The notes beneath the pieces were generated by a model. It saw nothing but the letters and a program-made list of their open reading frames with translations, searched no databases and was not told the origin of the DNA. Made by a program: the position numbers and the translations under genes. DNA of 64,000 nt from Streptomyces cyaneofuscatus (GTDB lineage Bacteria; Actinomycetota; Actinomycetes; Streptomycetales; Streptomycetaceae), in assembly GCF_000718135.1 (NCBI RefSeq), contig NZ_JOEM01000001.1, positions 1 to 64,000 of the forward strand, given 5' to 3'. How positions within the stretch are numbered: the stretch's first letter is position 1; every line of letters starts with the position of its first letter. Shown one piece after another: positions 1 to 8,956 of the stretch.

Positions 1-9
1 CCTAAGCCT

Positions 10-42
10 TCGTCGGCAGCGTCAGATGTGTATAAGAGACAG
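10..42 (+). other. Untrimmed Nextera (Tn5) sequencing adapter
   Basis: These 33 bases match the Illumina Nextera read-1 transposase adapter, ending in the 19-bp Tn5 mosaic end AGATGTGTATAAGAGACAG at 24-42. This is library DNA, not genome. Biological sequence starts at about 43, so the window begins at a contig end and the first gene is cut there. Confidence 0.97.
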
Positions 43-1521
43 CTCCCGGCACCGTCCCACCACCACACCTACGGCAGCCCCGCCCCCTATCCGGCAGCGG
101 CACTCCCGCCCTCCGCGACCACAGCCCAAGGCAACAACGGCAACGGCAACGGCCCCATGGTGGCGCTGCCCCTCCCGCCCGCGCCCGCCCCTCCGGAGGG
201 CTCCGCCACCAGCCGCCGGACCCTGATCGCCATCGCGGCGGCGGCGGTCGGCGGGCTCGTCGTGGGCGGCGGCGCGGTCGCCGCGATCGGCGGCGGGGAG
301 ACCGCGGCCGCCACGGACGCCAAGCCCCCGGCGCCGAAGCCGCGCCGCACGCTCCCCGGCCAGCCCCCCGAGCCGCGCTGGAGCTACTCCCACCCGGCCT
401 CCGAGTCCGCCCCGCTGACCACCGCGCTCTGGCGGGACCGGCTGCTGGTGGTGACCAGCGAGAGCCAGGCCAGCGCCGTCGACGTGAGCACCGGCAAGCG
501 GGTCTGGCAGCGCGCCGACGCCGCCAAGGGCCAGGCGGCGGTGGTCGCCGGTGACCTGTGCTTCGTGGCGAGCCCGACGGAGTTCCTCTGGCTCGCGCCG
601 AAGGACGGCACGGTCGTGCACCGCGTGCGGTACGCGGACGGCTTCACCGACCTGCCGGACCTTCAGGTGGGACGGCTGGCGGGCCACTCCGGGACGGTGA
701 TCTGGTTCACCGGCTCGCGCACGGTCACCGTGAAGGCCCCCAAGCCGAAGAAGGGCAAGAAGAAGGCGGCGGACAAGCGGGTCGTCCAGGCGTACTTCTT
801 CGCGTACGACATCGTCCGGCGCGCCGAGGTCTGGCGTACGCAGGTACCGGCGGGCCGCGCCCCCGGCACGCCCCTCTACCGGGTGGTCGCGGAACGCTCG
901 GCCGATCTCCTCGTCCGGCAGGACGCGGTCACCCTGACGGCGGCCGAGGTCAAGGCGGCCAAGGGGAAGGGCTCCATCCGCTCCTTCGACCAGCAGACCG
1001 GCAAGCTGCGGTGGACCAAGCAGTACGGCACGGCCGGCCCCGAGGCTGCAGTCACGGGTGACGAGGACGGGATCCTGTACGCCGGGGCCGGCGTCCACCT
1101 CCAGTCGTTCGACGCGGACACCGGCAAGCCGCTGTGGCGGGTCGACGGCACGGCTGGCTCGGCCTTCGGCACCCCGCTCGTGGCCGGTCCGGTCCTCCAC
1201 ACCACCGAGCGCAGCCGGCAGGTCGGCGCGGTGGAACGGGAGAGCGGGCGCCTGGTCTGGCGGCGCTCGACGGAGGTGCCCGGCATCGGAAGCGCGCCCG
1301 CCCTCACCCTGAGCAGCAGCGGAAAGACCCTGCTCGCCTCCGACGCCACCCAGGTCACCGCGTTCTCGGCGGCCGACGGGGAGCGGCTGTGGAAGTTCCA
1401 GGACATCGGGGCGGCCGAACCGAAGGGGGCGACGGTCAGCGCCCCGTACCGGACCCTCGCCGTCGGCGCGCACATCATCGTCCAGCGGGACCGGGCCTTC
1501 TACGCCTTCCCGGTGGCCTGA
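43..1521 (+). CDS. PQQ-like beta-propeller protein, 5' truncated by contig edge (likely Ser/Thr kinase C-terminal part)
   Basis: The frame is open into the adapter, so the N-terminus is missing. Visible are a Pro/Ala/Gly-rich low-complexity stretch, one transmembrane helix (around TLIAIAAAAVGGLVVGGG), then an extracellular domain with at least five PQQ-like repeat cores: DVSTGKRVW, DQQTGKLRW, DADTGKPLW, ERESGRLVW and SAADGERLW. Such repeats form a beta-propeller. In Streptomyces this layout (linker, one helix, PQQ propeller) is typical of the sensor half of membrane Ser/Thr protein kinases, and the kinase domain would lie in the lost part. A stand-alone BamB-like protein is the alternative. 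A lysine-rich insert (PKPKKGKKKAADK) sits in the propeller. A strong hairpin follows the stop. Confidence 0.8.
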   Translation, partial: LPAPSHHHTYGSPAPYPAAALPPSATTAQGNNGNGNGPMVALPLPPAPAPPEGSATSRRTLIAIAAAAVGGLVVGGGAVAAIGGGETAAATDAKPPAPKPRRTLPGQPPEPRWSYSHPASESAPLTTALWRDRLLVVTSESQASAVDVSTGKRVWQRADAAKGQAAVVAGDLCFVASPTEFLWLAPKDGTVVHRVRYADGFTDLPDLQVGRLAGHSGTVIWFTGSRTVTVKAPKPKKGKKKAADKRVVQAYFFAYDIVRRAEVWRTQVPAGRAPGTPLYRVVAERSADLLVRQDAVTLTAAEVKAAKGKGSIRSFDQQTGKLRWTKQYGTAGPEAAVTGDEDGILYAGAGVHLQSFDADTGKPLWRVDGTAGSAFGTPLVAGPVLHTTERSRQVGAVERESGRLVWRRSTEVPGIGSAPALTLSSSGKTLLASDATQVTAFSAADGERLWKFQDIGAAEPKGATVSAPYRTLAVGAHIIVQRDRAFYAFPVA

Positions 1522-1545
1522 GCCTGAGGCGACCACGCTGATTCC

Positions 1546-1571
1546 GCCGTCCGGGGCATCCCCCGGACGGC
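1546..1571 (+). terminator. Hairpin terminator after the PQQ-repeat gene
   Basis: Perfect 11-bp stem (GCCGTCCGGGG, 1546-1556) with a CATC loop and the complement at 1561-1571, 25 nt after the stop codon. There is no T-tract, as is usual in Streptomyces. Confidence 0.7.
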
Positions 1572-1690
1572 ACGCCCTGCGGTGCTTGCATCACCTGACA
1601 CCGGATGACCGGATTAATCGGATCAGCTCGCTCACTTGTGGACGAGCCCGCATCTTCCGGGTCCCGTCCCTCCGTCACGGAGGTGATGTC

Positions 1691-2923
1691 GTGTCAGGCA
1701 GGCTCCTGCGCGCGGTCTGCGCGACCGCACTCGCCACGGCCCTCGCGGTCTCCCCCGCCACCGCCGCCCCGGCCGAGCCGGACCCCGTACCCGTACCCGT
1801 ACCGTCCGAGGAGCCCGTACGCCCCGACGGGGACGACGCGGCAGAGGTGGACGCGGAGACCGCCCTCGCAGCCCCCGAAGCCGGGGCCGCTCCCCAGGCC
1901 ATCACCACGCTCCTCCGCGACCTCCAGACGCGCTACCAGGCGGCCGAGGAGGCGAGCGAGACCTACAACGCCACCGCCGAGAAGCTGAAGCAGCGGACCG
2001 CGCAGGCGAAGAAGGTGAACGCCGAGCTGGCGAAGGCCCGGGCCGCGCTGGAGCTCAGCCGGGGGGACGCCGGGCGGCTGGCCCGGGAGCAGTACCAGGG
2101 GCGCACCGAGTTCTCCGCCTACCTCCAGCTCCTGCTGGCCCGGGACCCGCTGCGCGCCCTGGACCAGAGCCATGTCGTCGAGCGGGTGGCGGCGGGCCGC
2201 GCGGCGACGGTGGAACGGCTGACCGCCGACGCCCGCCGCGCCGACGCCCTGGCGGCGGCCTCCCGTAAGGCGGTCGACGAGCAGAAGAAGCTGGCCGCGC
2301 GGCAGAAGAAACAGCGCGACACCGTGCGCGGCAAGCTGGAGGAGGTGGAGACGCTGCTGGCCACGCTCTCCGCCGAGCAGCTGGCCCAGCTGGCCGGGCT
2401 CGAACAGCGGGGCGTGGAGGCGGCCCAGCGCGAACTGGCCGCCTCCGGCGCGCTCAGCTCCACCCGGCCGCCGACCCGGCAGGGCGGTGACGCCATCACG
2501 TACGCGATCGAGCAGATCGGCAAGCCGTACGTCTGGGGCGCCGAGGGCCCCGACTCGTTCGACTGCTCCGGCCTGACCTCCCAGGCCTGGGCGGCGGCAG
2601 GCCGGCCGATCCCCCGCACCTCACAGGAACAGTGGAAGCAGCTCCCGAAGGTGCCGGTCTCCTCACTGCGCCCCGGCGACCTGGTGATCTACTTCCCGAA
2701 GGCGACCCACGTGGCGCTGTACATCGGCGACGGCCTGGTGGTGCAGGCCCCTCGCCCCGGCACCAAGGTGAAGGTCTCCCCGGTGGCGTCCAACCCGCTG
2801 CTGGGCGCCGTCCGCCCCGACCCCGACGCCGCACCCCTGTCCACGTACACCCGCCCGGAGCTCCCCGAGGGCGCCCGCGACGGCTCGGACACGGGGTACG
2901 GCGTGGACCGGGCGCCGGAGTAG
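1691..2923 (+). CDS. Secreted NlpC/P60 (C40) peptidoglycan endopeptidase with coiled-coil N-terminus
   Basis: 410 aa from the GTG at 1691, chosen because GGAGG (1679-1683) lies 7 nt upstream. The frame is open further 5', but that stretch lacks a signal peptide or RBS. A Sec-type signal (LLRAVCATALATALAVSPATAAPA) is followed by an acidic/proline linker and a long alpha-helical coiled coil (about residues 75-230). The C-terminal NlpC/P60 domain has catalytic Cys in FDCSGL, His in ATHVALYIGDG and the SLRPGDLVIY strand. The layout is that of RipA/p60-type cell-wall hydrolases, which cut stem peptides in peptidoglycan. In related proteins the coiled coil restrains the catalytic domain. It is convergent with the flavoprotein gene. 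Confidence 0.92.
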   Translation: MSGRLLRAVCATALATALAVSPATAAPAEPDPVPVPVPSEEPVRPDGDDAAEVDAETALAAPEAGAAPQAITTLLRDLQTRYQAAEEASETYNATAEKLKQRTAQAKKVNAELAKARAALELSRGDAGRLAREQYQGRTEFSAYLQLLLARDPLRALDQSHVVERVAAGRAATVERLTADARRADALAAASRKAVDEQKKLAARQKKQRDTVRGKLEEVETLLATLSAEQLAQLAGLEQRGVEAAQRELAASGALSSTRPPTRQGGDAITYAIEQIGKPYVWGAEGPDSFDCSGLTSQAWAAAGRPIPRTSQEQWKQLPKVPVSSLRPGDLVIYFPKATHVALYIGDGLVVQAPRPGTKVKVSPVASNPLLGAVRPDPDAAPLSTYTRPELPEGARDGSDTGYGVDRAPE

Positions 2924-2954
2924 TCCTGGTGGCCGAAGCAACGGCCACCAGGAC
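2923..2954. terminator. Bidirectional terminator between convergent genes
   Basis: Perfect 12-bp stem GTCCTGGTGGCC / GGCCACCAGGAC with an 8-nt loop. The left arm starts on the last base of the NlpC/P60 stop codon, and the right arm ends 11 nt before the flavoprotein stop, so it can serve both genes. Confidence 0.75.
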
Positions 2955-2964
2955 GACAGGTCGC

Positions 2965-4200
2965 TCAGGCGCCGGAGACCGAGGCCAGGTACGCGTTCGT
3001 CTTCTCCGGCTCGAAGAAGAAGTTGTCGAAGTCCGCCGGGTCGTTGAACCCGTTGGCGAAGCGGTCCGCGACGGGCTGGAGCTGGCCGGCGGCGCCGATC
3101 AGGTTCAGGACGTGCTCCGGCGGGACGCCGAGCATCGCGTTGGTCCACTTCGTGACGTGCTGGGCGGTCTCCCAGTAGCGGTCGAAGGTGGACTGCATCC
3201 ACGCCGCGTCGAACTCCTTGTCGCCGTGGGCCAGGATCGAGTCCAGGTAGGAGTTGGCGCACTTGGAGGCCGAGTTGGAGCCCTGGCCGGTGATCGGGTC
3301 GTTGGCCACGACCACGTCCGCGACGCCGAGGACCAGACCGCCGCCGGGGAGCCGGCCGATCGGCTTGCGGACCGTGGGGGCGTACCGGCCGGCGAGGGTG
3401 CCGTTGGCGTCGGTCAGCTCGACCTTGGTGGCGCGGGCGTACTCCCACGGCGTGAACTTCTCCATCAGCTCCAGCGTCTTCGCCAGGTGCTCGGAGGGGT
3501 CCTTGATGCCCTGGAACGCGTCCAGCGGGCCACCCGGGATGCCCTCCCAGAAGAGGATGTCGGCGCGGCCGGAGGTGGTCAGGGTCGGCATCACGAACAG
3601 CTCGCCGACGCCCGGCACCAGATTGCAGCGGACCGCGTCGAACTCCGGGTGCTCGGGGCGCGGCCCCATCCCGTGGACGTACGCGACGGCCAGCGCGCGC
3701 TGCGGGGCGTCGAACGGCGAACGCGCCGCGTCCCGGCCGAACATGGAGACCAGCTCGCCCTTGCCGGCCGAGACCATCACCAGGTCGTACGTACGCGAGA
3801 AGTAGTCCAGGTCGGAGACGGCCGCCCCGTGGATCACTAGCTGCCCGCCGCGCTGGGCGAAGGTCTCCATCCAGCCGGCCATCTTCACCCGCTGGTCGAC
3901 GGACTGGGCGTACCCGTCCAGCTTGCCGACCCAGTCGATCGCCCGGGAGGAGTCGGGGGCGGCGACGGAGACGCCGAGGCCCTCGATCTTCGGGGCCTGG
4001 GACTCCCAGAAGTTCAGCTGGTAGTCCCGCTCGTGCTGGAGCGCGGTGTGGAACATGCACTGCGTCGACATGACCCGGCCGGTGCGGATCTCGTCGGCGG
4101 TGCGGTTGGACATCAGGGTGACTTCGTAGCCCTTGGACTGGAGCCCCAGGGCCAGCTGGAGCCCGGACTGTCCGGCTCCGACTATGAGTATCTTCCGCAT
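2965..4200 (-). CDS. Styrene/indole monooxygenase-family FAD-dependent protein
   Basis: 411 aa. The N-terminal Rossmann motif GAGQSGLQLALGL binds the FAD ADP moiety, and GPDI-like/GQGSNSA sequence near residue 295 matches the second FAD-contacting region. The whole length resembles StyA-type (group E) flavoprotein monooxygenases, which use reduced FAD supplied by a separate reductase to epoxidise styrene- or indole-like substrates. No StyB reductase is visible nearby. It lies 32 nt downstream of cvnD on the same strand, so it is probably the last gene of the conservon operon. In Streptomyces such flavoproteins recur beside conservons. The substrate is unknown. Confidence 0.85.
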   Translation of the reverse strand: MRKILIVGAGQSGLQLALGLQSKGYEVTLMSNRTADEIRTGRVMSTQCMFHTALQHERDYQLNFWESQAPKIEGLGVSVAAPDSSRAIDWVGKLDGYAQSVDQRVKMAGWMETFAQRGGQLVIHGAAVSDLDYFSRTYDLVMVSAGKGELVSMFGRDAARSPFDAPQRALAVAYVHGMGPRPEHPEFDAVRCNLVPGVGELFVMPTLTTSGRADILFWEGIPGGPLDAFQGIKDPSEHLAKTLELMEKFTPWEYARATKVELTDANGTLAGRYAPTVRKPIGRLPGGGLVLGVADVVVANDPITGQGSNSASKCANSYLDSILAHGDKEFDAAWMQSTFDRYWETAQHVTKWTNAMLGVPPEHVLNLIGAAGQLQPVADRFANGFNDPADFDNFFFEPEKTNAYLASVSGA

Positions 4201-4232
4201 CGCGGCTCTCCGTTGTGTGTGATCGAGGAGGT

Positions 4233-4907
4233 CTAGGCAGGCGTGACGTCGAGAGCATGGCCGACGAGGGCCAGCAGCGACTCGACGACCGTGATCCTGT
4301 TACGCGCGTCCATGATCACTATCGGCACCTGCGGCGGTACGGTCAGGGCCTCCCTGACGTCCTCCGCCTCGTAACCGGGCGTCCCCTCGAAGTGGTTGAC
4401 CGCCACGATGTACGGGAGCCCGCAGCTCTCGAAGTAGTCGAGCGCCGGGAAGCAGTCCTCCAGGCGCCGGGTGTCGGCGAGGACGACCGCGCCGATCGCC
4501 CCGCGCACCAGGTCGTCCCACATGAACCAGAAGCGCTGCTGGCCGGGCGTGCCGAAGACGTACAGCACGAGGTCGTCGTCGAGGGTGAGGCGGCCGAAGT
4601 CCATGGCCACCGTCGTGGTGGTCTTCTCGGGCGTCGCGGAGAGGTCGTCGGTCTCCTCGCTGGCCTGGGTCATCAGCGCTTCGGTCTTCAGCGGCGTGAT
4701 CTCGGAGACCGAGCCGACGAAGGTCGTCTTGCCCACGCCGAAGCCGCCCGCCACCACGATCTTGGTCGCGGTGGGGGCGCGGGTGTGGTCGAGCTGCCAG
4801 GCCTGGAGGGATTCCTCGGCCTGGTCCTGGGGCCGGGACGGCTGGTCGTCCCGGGGCCCCGGCTGGCGCGGGGCGAAGAGCGGCGCCTCAGAGACGGCGG
4901 AGTCCAT
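4233..4907 (-). CDS. cvnD: Conservon GTPase CvnD (MglA/Arf-like small GTP-binding protein)
   Basis: 224 aa. G1/P-loop GGFGVGKTTF, a switch region TTVAMDFGR, G3 as GTPGQQRF (the usual DxxG Asp is replaced by Gly in GTPGQ) and G4-like AVNHFEG are visible. The N-terminal 40 residues are a polar extension. CvnD proteins are Ras-like GTPases that act with CvnB/CvnC at the membrane sensor CvnA, a complex compared to eukaryotic GPCR signalling. The ATG lies inside the 3' end of cvnC (20-nt overlap), so the two are probably translationally coupled. Confidence 0.93.
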   Translation of the reverse strand: MDSAVSEAPLFAPRQPGPRDDQPSRPQDQAEESLQAWQLDHTRAPTATKIVVAGGFGVGKTTFVGSVSEITPLKTEALMTQASEETDDLSATPEKTTTTVAMDFGRLTLDDDLVLYVFGTPGQQRFWFMWDDLVRGAIGAVVLADTRRLEDCFPALDYFESCGLPYIVAVNHFEGTPGYEAEDVREALTVPPQVPIVIMDARNRITVVESLLALVGHALDVTPA

Positions 4908-5304
4908 TGAGCACCCTTTCGAGCAGTGCGCGGTCGGGCTGACCGGTGCCGTGACCGGTTCCGTACACGCGGATCTTTCCCTGGTCGGCCAAGTCGCTGA
5001 GCAGCACCCGGACGACTCCGAGCGGCATCTTCAACAGGGCCGAGATCTCCGCGACCGTACGCATCCGGCGGCAGATTTCGACGATGGCCTGGAGCTCCGG
5101 CATGACGCGCGAGGCCAGGTTGCCGTTGGTCAGCTCGCGGCGCTCCTCGGGTGCTTCGAGGGCGGCGACGAACGTCTCGACGAGCAGGACGTGCCCGAAC
5201 CGGGTGCGGCCTCCGGTGAGGGAGTACGGGCGGACCCTGGCCGGGCGCCTGTCGGCGCCGCGGACGGGGAGGCGGGGGGAGGGCTCGGCTGCGGCGGTCG
5301 TCAC
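4888..5304 (-). CDS. cvnC: Conservon protein CvnC (DUF742)
   Basis: 138 aa with a GTG start that overlaps the cvnB stop (GTGA). The N-terminus is Pro/Arg-rich, followed by VRPYSLTGGRTR, a signature of DUF742. A winged-helix-like C-terminal half is seen, with helices around EICRRMRTVAEISALLKMP and LGVVRVLLSDLADQGKIRV. CvnC partners the GTPase and roadblock proteins in conservons. The basic winged-helix look suggests DNA or protein docking, but no activity is established from sequence. Confidence 0.93.
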   Translation of the reverse strand: MTTAAAEPSPRLPVRGADRRPARVRPYSLTGGRTRFGHVLLVETFVAALEAPEERRELTNGNLASRVMPELQAIVEICRRMRTVAEISALLKMPLGVVRVLLSDLADQGKIRVYGTGHGTGQPDRALLERVLNGLRRL

Positions 5305-5780
5305 TGGGCGCTCTCCATCGATGTGCGCAGCTCGCTGCGGAGTTCGGGGGTGAGGACGTGTCCGGCCCGGCCGACGAAGAGGGCCATGTGGTACGCGACG
5401 ACGCTCATGTCGCAGTCAGGGGTGGCGTGGACGCCGAGGAGGGAGCCGTCGCTGATCGACATGACGAAGACGCTGCCCTCGTCCATGGCGACCATCGTCT
5501 GTTTGACGCCGCCGCCGTCCATCAGCTTCGCGGCTCCGACAGTCAGCGAGCCGATGCCGGAGACGATGGTGGCCAGGTCGGCGCTGGAGCCCCTGGGGCC
5601 GTCCGACGGTCCTGCCTCCTTCGCCCGGTGATGGCCGGGGTCGGAGGAGAGCAGCATCAGCCCGTCGGACGAGACGACGGTGACCGAGTGGACCCCTGGC
5701 ACCTCCTCCACGAGATTGCTCAGCAACCAGTGAAGGTTCCGGGCCTCGGTACTCAGCCCGAACGTGCTGGGCGCAGTCAA
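5301..5780 (-). CDS. cvnB: Conservon protein CvnB (roadblock/LC7 domain)
   Basis: 159 aa. The start is TTG at 5780, overlapping the cvnA TGA (TTGA); it is supported by GGAGG exactly 7 nt upstream. The fold is roadblock/LC7: LHWLLSNLVEEVPGVHSVTVVSSDGLML, then a helix and strands ending in GHVLTPELRSEL. In MglB-like roles these proteins act as GTPase regulators for the partner GTPase, here CvnD. An insert (about residues 45-65, HHRAKEAGPSDGPRGSS) is longer than in typical roadblock domains. Confidence 0.93.
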   Translation of the reverse strand: MTAPSTFGLSTEARNLHWLLSNLVEEVPGVHSVTVVSSDGLMLLSSDPGHHRAKEAGPSDGPRGSSADLATIVSGIGSLTVGAAKLMDGGGVKQTMVAMDEGSVFVMSISDGSLLGVHATPDCDMSVVAYHMALFVGRAGHVLTPELRSELRTSMESAQ

Positions 5781-8700
5781 CTGCGTGCCTCCTCGACTGT
5801 GTCCCCCGTCTCTCCGTTCCGGCGGTCCGTGCGGCCGCCGGTCTGCTCGGTGGTCCCTGTGTCGTGTGCGGTGCCCGTGACGGGTGCGGTGGTGGTCTCG
5901 TGCCCGGTACGGCCGGTGGCTACGCCCTCGTGGTCGGCGAGGGCGACGGAGCCGGTGGACTCGGCGATCTCGGCCTCGACATCGCGCCGGCCCTCCTTCG
6001 CCGCCTGGTGGAAGCTGCCGAGCCTGCGCCGCAGGTCGTCCTTGTCGAGGCTGCCGGTGCGTCCGGTGGTGGGGGCGCCCTCGGGCCGGACCACCTTGGG
6101 GGTGCGCTTGGGCAGCCCCTTGTCGGTGACCCGCTCGGCCTGCGGCCGCCGGGGGCCGGGCACAGTGTCGGCGGCGGCCTCGGCACGGGGGGTCGGGCGG
6201 AACTCGGGGCCGTCCGGCTCCTGGCCGCCCGGGGTACTCTCGGCCGGACGCTCGTGACGGTCGGGGCCGATGGCGTACGGGTCGGAGGGCTGCGGGGTCT
6301 CGGGGGTCACAGCCGGGGATGCCGGAGCTGTCGGAGGTGCCGGATCTGCCGGGGGCATCGGCAGCCGGACCTGCATCGTGACCTCGGAGTCCGACTCGGC
6401 GGGTGCGTCCGCTTCGGGCCTCTGCTGCGGTACGGCGGTGGCTTCGGGGTCCTCCGGCGTCTCGGCGCCCCCGGCGGGCGCCTGCTCCTGCGTGCCGGCC
6501 TCGTGGATCGCGCGCTCGGCGGCGGCGATCATCGGGTCGACGGCGGGCTCGGCGGCGGGTTCAGCGATGGGTTCAGCGGCAGATGCAGGCTCGGGCTCCA
6601 CGGCCGGCTCGGGCTCGCTCGTCGCACCGGGCGTCTGCGCGGAAGCCGCCCCGGAGGCCCCCTCGGCAGGCGCCCCGGACGCGGGCGGCGTCGGCTCGGC
6701 GGTCACCGGCGGCAGGATCGGCGTACGGCTCGGCAGGGCGTTGGAGTTGGCCTCGGCCACCGAGCCCGGCAGGTTGAGCGTCGGCGCCTCACCGGGCAGC
6801 TGCACGGCGGGCGGCGAGGAGGCGGGGAGGGTGTTGGGCAGCAGGGTCTGCGGCAGGACGACGACGGCCGTCACTCCACTCCCCTTCTGCTCGCGCAGCT
6901 GGACCCGCACACCGTGCCGGGCGGCCAGCAACGAGGTGACCTGGAGGCCGAGTCCGGCGCCGTCGGCGTTCTGCTCCCCCGCCTCGAAGGAGGCCGGGTC
7001 GGCCAGCCTCGCATTGAGCTCGCTCATCCGGACGCTCGACATGCCGATGCCCTCGTCCTGCACGGAGAGCATCACCTCGCCGGTCTCCAGCAGCCAGCCG
7101 GAGAGCTCGACATGGGAGTCCGGCGGGGAGAAGGAGGTGGCGTTCTCCAGGAGTTCGGCGAGGAGGTGGCTGAGGTCGTCGGCGGCGAACCCGGCGATCT
7201 GGGCGTGCGGCGGCAGGGACTGGATGGTGACCCGCTCGTACCGCTCGATCTCGCTGACGGCCGCGCGGGCCACGTCGACCAGCGGGATCGGGCCCGCGTG
7301 GCCGTGGCCGTGCTCGGCGCCCGCGAGGACGAGCATGTTCTCGCTGTGCCGGCGCATGACCGTGGCCATGTGGTCCAGCTTGAACAGGGTGGCGAGGCGC
7401 TCCGGGTCCTGCTCGCGCTCCTCCAGGCTCTCGATGACGCCGAGCTGGCGCTCCACGAGGCCGAGGTTGCGCAGCGAGAGGTTGACGAAGGTGTGGTGGA
7501 CGGTGTTCTTCAGCCGCTCCAGCTGGGTGGCGAGCTCGGCGGCCCGGACCTGGAGTTCGGCGCGCTGGAGGGTGAGGGCCTCGCGGCCCGCGATCAGTTC
7601 GGCGCGCTCGGCGTTGAGGTTCTCGAAGCGGCCGGTGAACTCCTGCTGGAGGCCGGTGAGCTTGGCGTGCAGGGTGTTCATCGACCGGACGACCTGGGCG
7701 AACTCGTCGTTGCGGCCGGTGTAGCGGACCGGTTCGGCGGTGGCGGGCTCGTCCGCGAGGCGGGCGGCGCCGATGCGCAGGACGGCGAGCGGCTGGGTGA
7801 GGGTGCGGGCGACGGCGGTGGAGACGCCGACGGCGAGCAGGAAGCAGCCGCCGAGCAGGGCGATGCTCAGTTCGAGGGCGGTGACGTCGTCGTCGCGGAA
7901 CCCTTCCAGGCGCTGGACCTGGGTGGTGGCGAGGGCCGACTCGACACCGCGCATCCGGTCGACCCGGGCGGAGAGCGCGGACTCCAGCTTCTTGGCGTTG
8001 GTGGTGCGCTCGCTCTCGGAGAGCTCGGGACGGTCGGTGAGGCGGGCGAGGTACTTCTCCGCGCTGTTGACCTCGGGGCCGGTGACGGTGGCGGAGAGCT
8101 TGTCGCGGGCGACGGGGTTGGCTGCCTGGTCGAACTCGGCGAGCGAGGCCAGCTCCCGGACCCGGGCCTGCTGGGCGGCGGCGCTCAGCTCGTCCCGGTC
8201 GCGGTCGGCCCGTTTGGTCGCGTCGTCCTGGCCCTCGACCGGCAGCCCGGTGAAGGGGTCGATCTGCGGAGTGGTGGGCTCGGGGGCCGGTACGGCGAGG
8301 GCGGCGAGGAGGAGCCCGCGGGTGGCGGAGGCCTGCTCGACGGCTCCGCCGAGGGCGAGCGGGGCGCGGGTGGCGTCGGCGGCGCGCGGCGGCGTCTTGT
8401 CGGCCAGCTCGGCGGCGATGCCGTGCAGCTTGGCGATGACCTCGGAGTACGCCTGGTGGGCCTCCAGTGCCGAGCCCTTGCCGGTGAGGGCGTCCCGGCG
8501 CAGCGAGGGCACGGTGGAGAGGTCGCGCCGCAGGGCGGCGGGGGCCGGCTCGTGGATCTCGTCGATCTGCTGGTCGACGCGGGTGGTGCGGGTGAGGCGG
8601 CTCTGGGCACCGGCCTGGCCGTCATCGGCGCGGCCGCCCGCGATGTACGCGGTGACGGCGTCGCGCTCGTCGGCGAGGGAGTGCGCCAGGGTGACGGCCC

Positions 8701-8956
8701 GCTGGTTCAGCTCGGAGAGGGTCACCAGCCGCTGGGACTCGGCCAGATCGGAGGAGGCGCTCAGCGCGGCGGGAGCGCCCGCCGCGAGGACGATGACCCC
8801 GACGACGGCGACACCGGCGACCAGCCGGCTCCGTACCCGTACGGTCCGCTTGGTGGCGACCGGAGCCGGAGGCGTCGCCCCGGAACCGTCGCGCGTGCTG
8901 CCCTGGCTCCGCGGCCGCTTCTTCTGCACCGGTGCTCGCAATCTTGACTCGTCCAC
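5777..8956 (-). CDS. cvnA: Conservon sensor kinase-like protein CvnA
   Basis: 1059 aa from a GTG; the upstream RBS is weak, so the exact start is uncertain. One transmembrane helix lies near residues 43-65 (RLVAGVAVVGVIVLAAGAP), followed by a helical extracytoplasmic nitrate-sensor-like domain to about 360. A second helix (LLGGCFLLAVGVSTAVA), a HAMP linker, a coiled coil and a GHKL ATPase with N-box LAELLENATSFSPP and G-box DEGIGMS follow. I see no standard H-box, only VNLSLRNLGLVERQ where one is expected, as is usual in CvnA. The last ~370 residues are a Pro/Ala/Glu-rich disordered tail. It starts the cvnA-B-C-D operon. Confidence 0.93.
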   Translation of the reverse strand: MDESRLRAPVQKKRPRSQGSTRDGSGATPPAPVATKRTVRVRSRLVAGVAVVGVIVLAAGAPAALSASSDLAESQRLVTLSELNQRAVTLAHSLADERDAVTAYIAGGRADDGQAGAQSRLTRTTRVDQQIDEIHEPAPAALRRDLSTVPSLRRDALTGKGSALEAHQAYSEVIAKLHGIAAELADKTPPRAADATRAPLALGGAVEQASATRGLLLAALAVPAPEPTTPQIDPFTGLPVEGQDDATKRADRDRDELSAAAQQARVRELASLAEFDQAANPVARDKLSATVTGPEVNSAEKYLARLTDRPELSESERTTNAKKLESALSARVDRMRGVESALATTQVQRLEGFRDDDVTALELSIALLGGCFLLAVGVSTAVARTLTQPLAVLRIGAARLADEPATAEPVRYTGRNDEFAQVVRSMNTLHAKLTGLQQEFTGRFENLNAERAELIAGREALTLQRAELQVRAAELATQLERLKNTVHHTFVNLSLRNLGLVERQLGVIESLEEREQDPERLATLFKLDHMATVMRRHSENMLVLAGAEHGHGHAGPIPLVDVARAAVSEIERYERVTIQSLPPHAQIAGFAADDLSHLLAELLENATSFSPPDSHVELSGWLLETGEVMLSVQDEGIGMSSVRMSELNARLADPASFEAGEQNADGAGLGLQVTSLLAARHGVRVQLREQKGSGVTAVVVLPQTLLPNTLPASSPPAVQLPGEAPTLNLPGSVAEANSNALPSRTPILPPVTAEPTPPASGAPAEGASGAASAQTPGATSEPEPAVEPEPASAAEPIAEPAAEPAVDPMIAAAERAIHEAGTQEQAPAGGAETPEDPEATAVPQQRPEADAPAESDSEVTMQVRLPMPPADPAPPTAPASPAVTPETPQPSDPYAIGPDRHERPAESTPGGQEPDGPEFRPTPRAEAAADTVPGPRRPQAERVTDKGLPKRTPKVVRPEGAPTTGRTGSLDKDDLRRRLGSFHQAAKEGRRDVEAEIAESTGSVALADHEGVATGRTGHETTTAPVTGTAHDTGTTEQTGGRTDRRNGETGDTVEEARS

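Noticed and set aside
1572..1690. c-di-AMP (ydaO) riboswitch before the NlpC/P60 gene
   Set aside because: Such riboswitches precede many actinomycete cell-wall hydrolase genes, but I could not find the conserved core pairing blocks in this short leader.
2965..4200. Styrene catabolism operon
   Set aside because: No StyB reductase, isomerase or aldehyde dehydrogenase nearby; the context is a conservon.
5864..8947. Long plus-strand open frame opposite cvnA
   Set aside because: Low-complexity Gly/Arg/Val translation lacking any family; the minus strand holds a coherent sensor protein.
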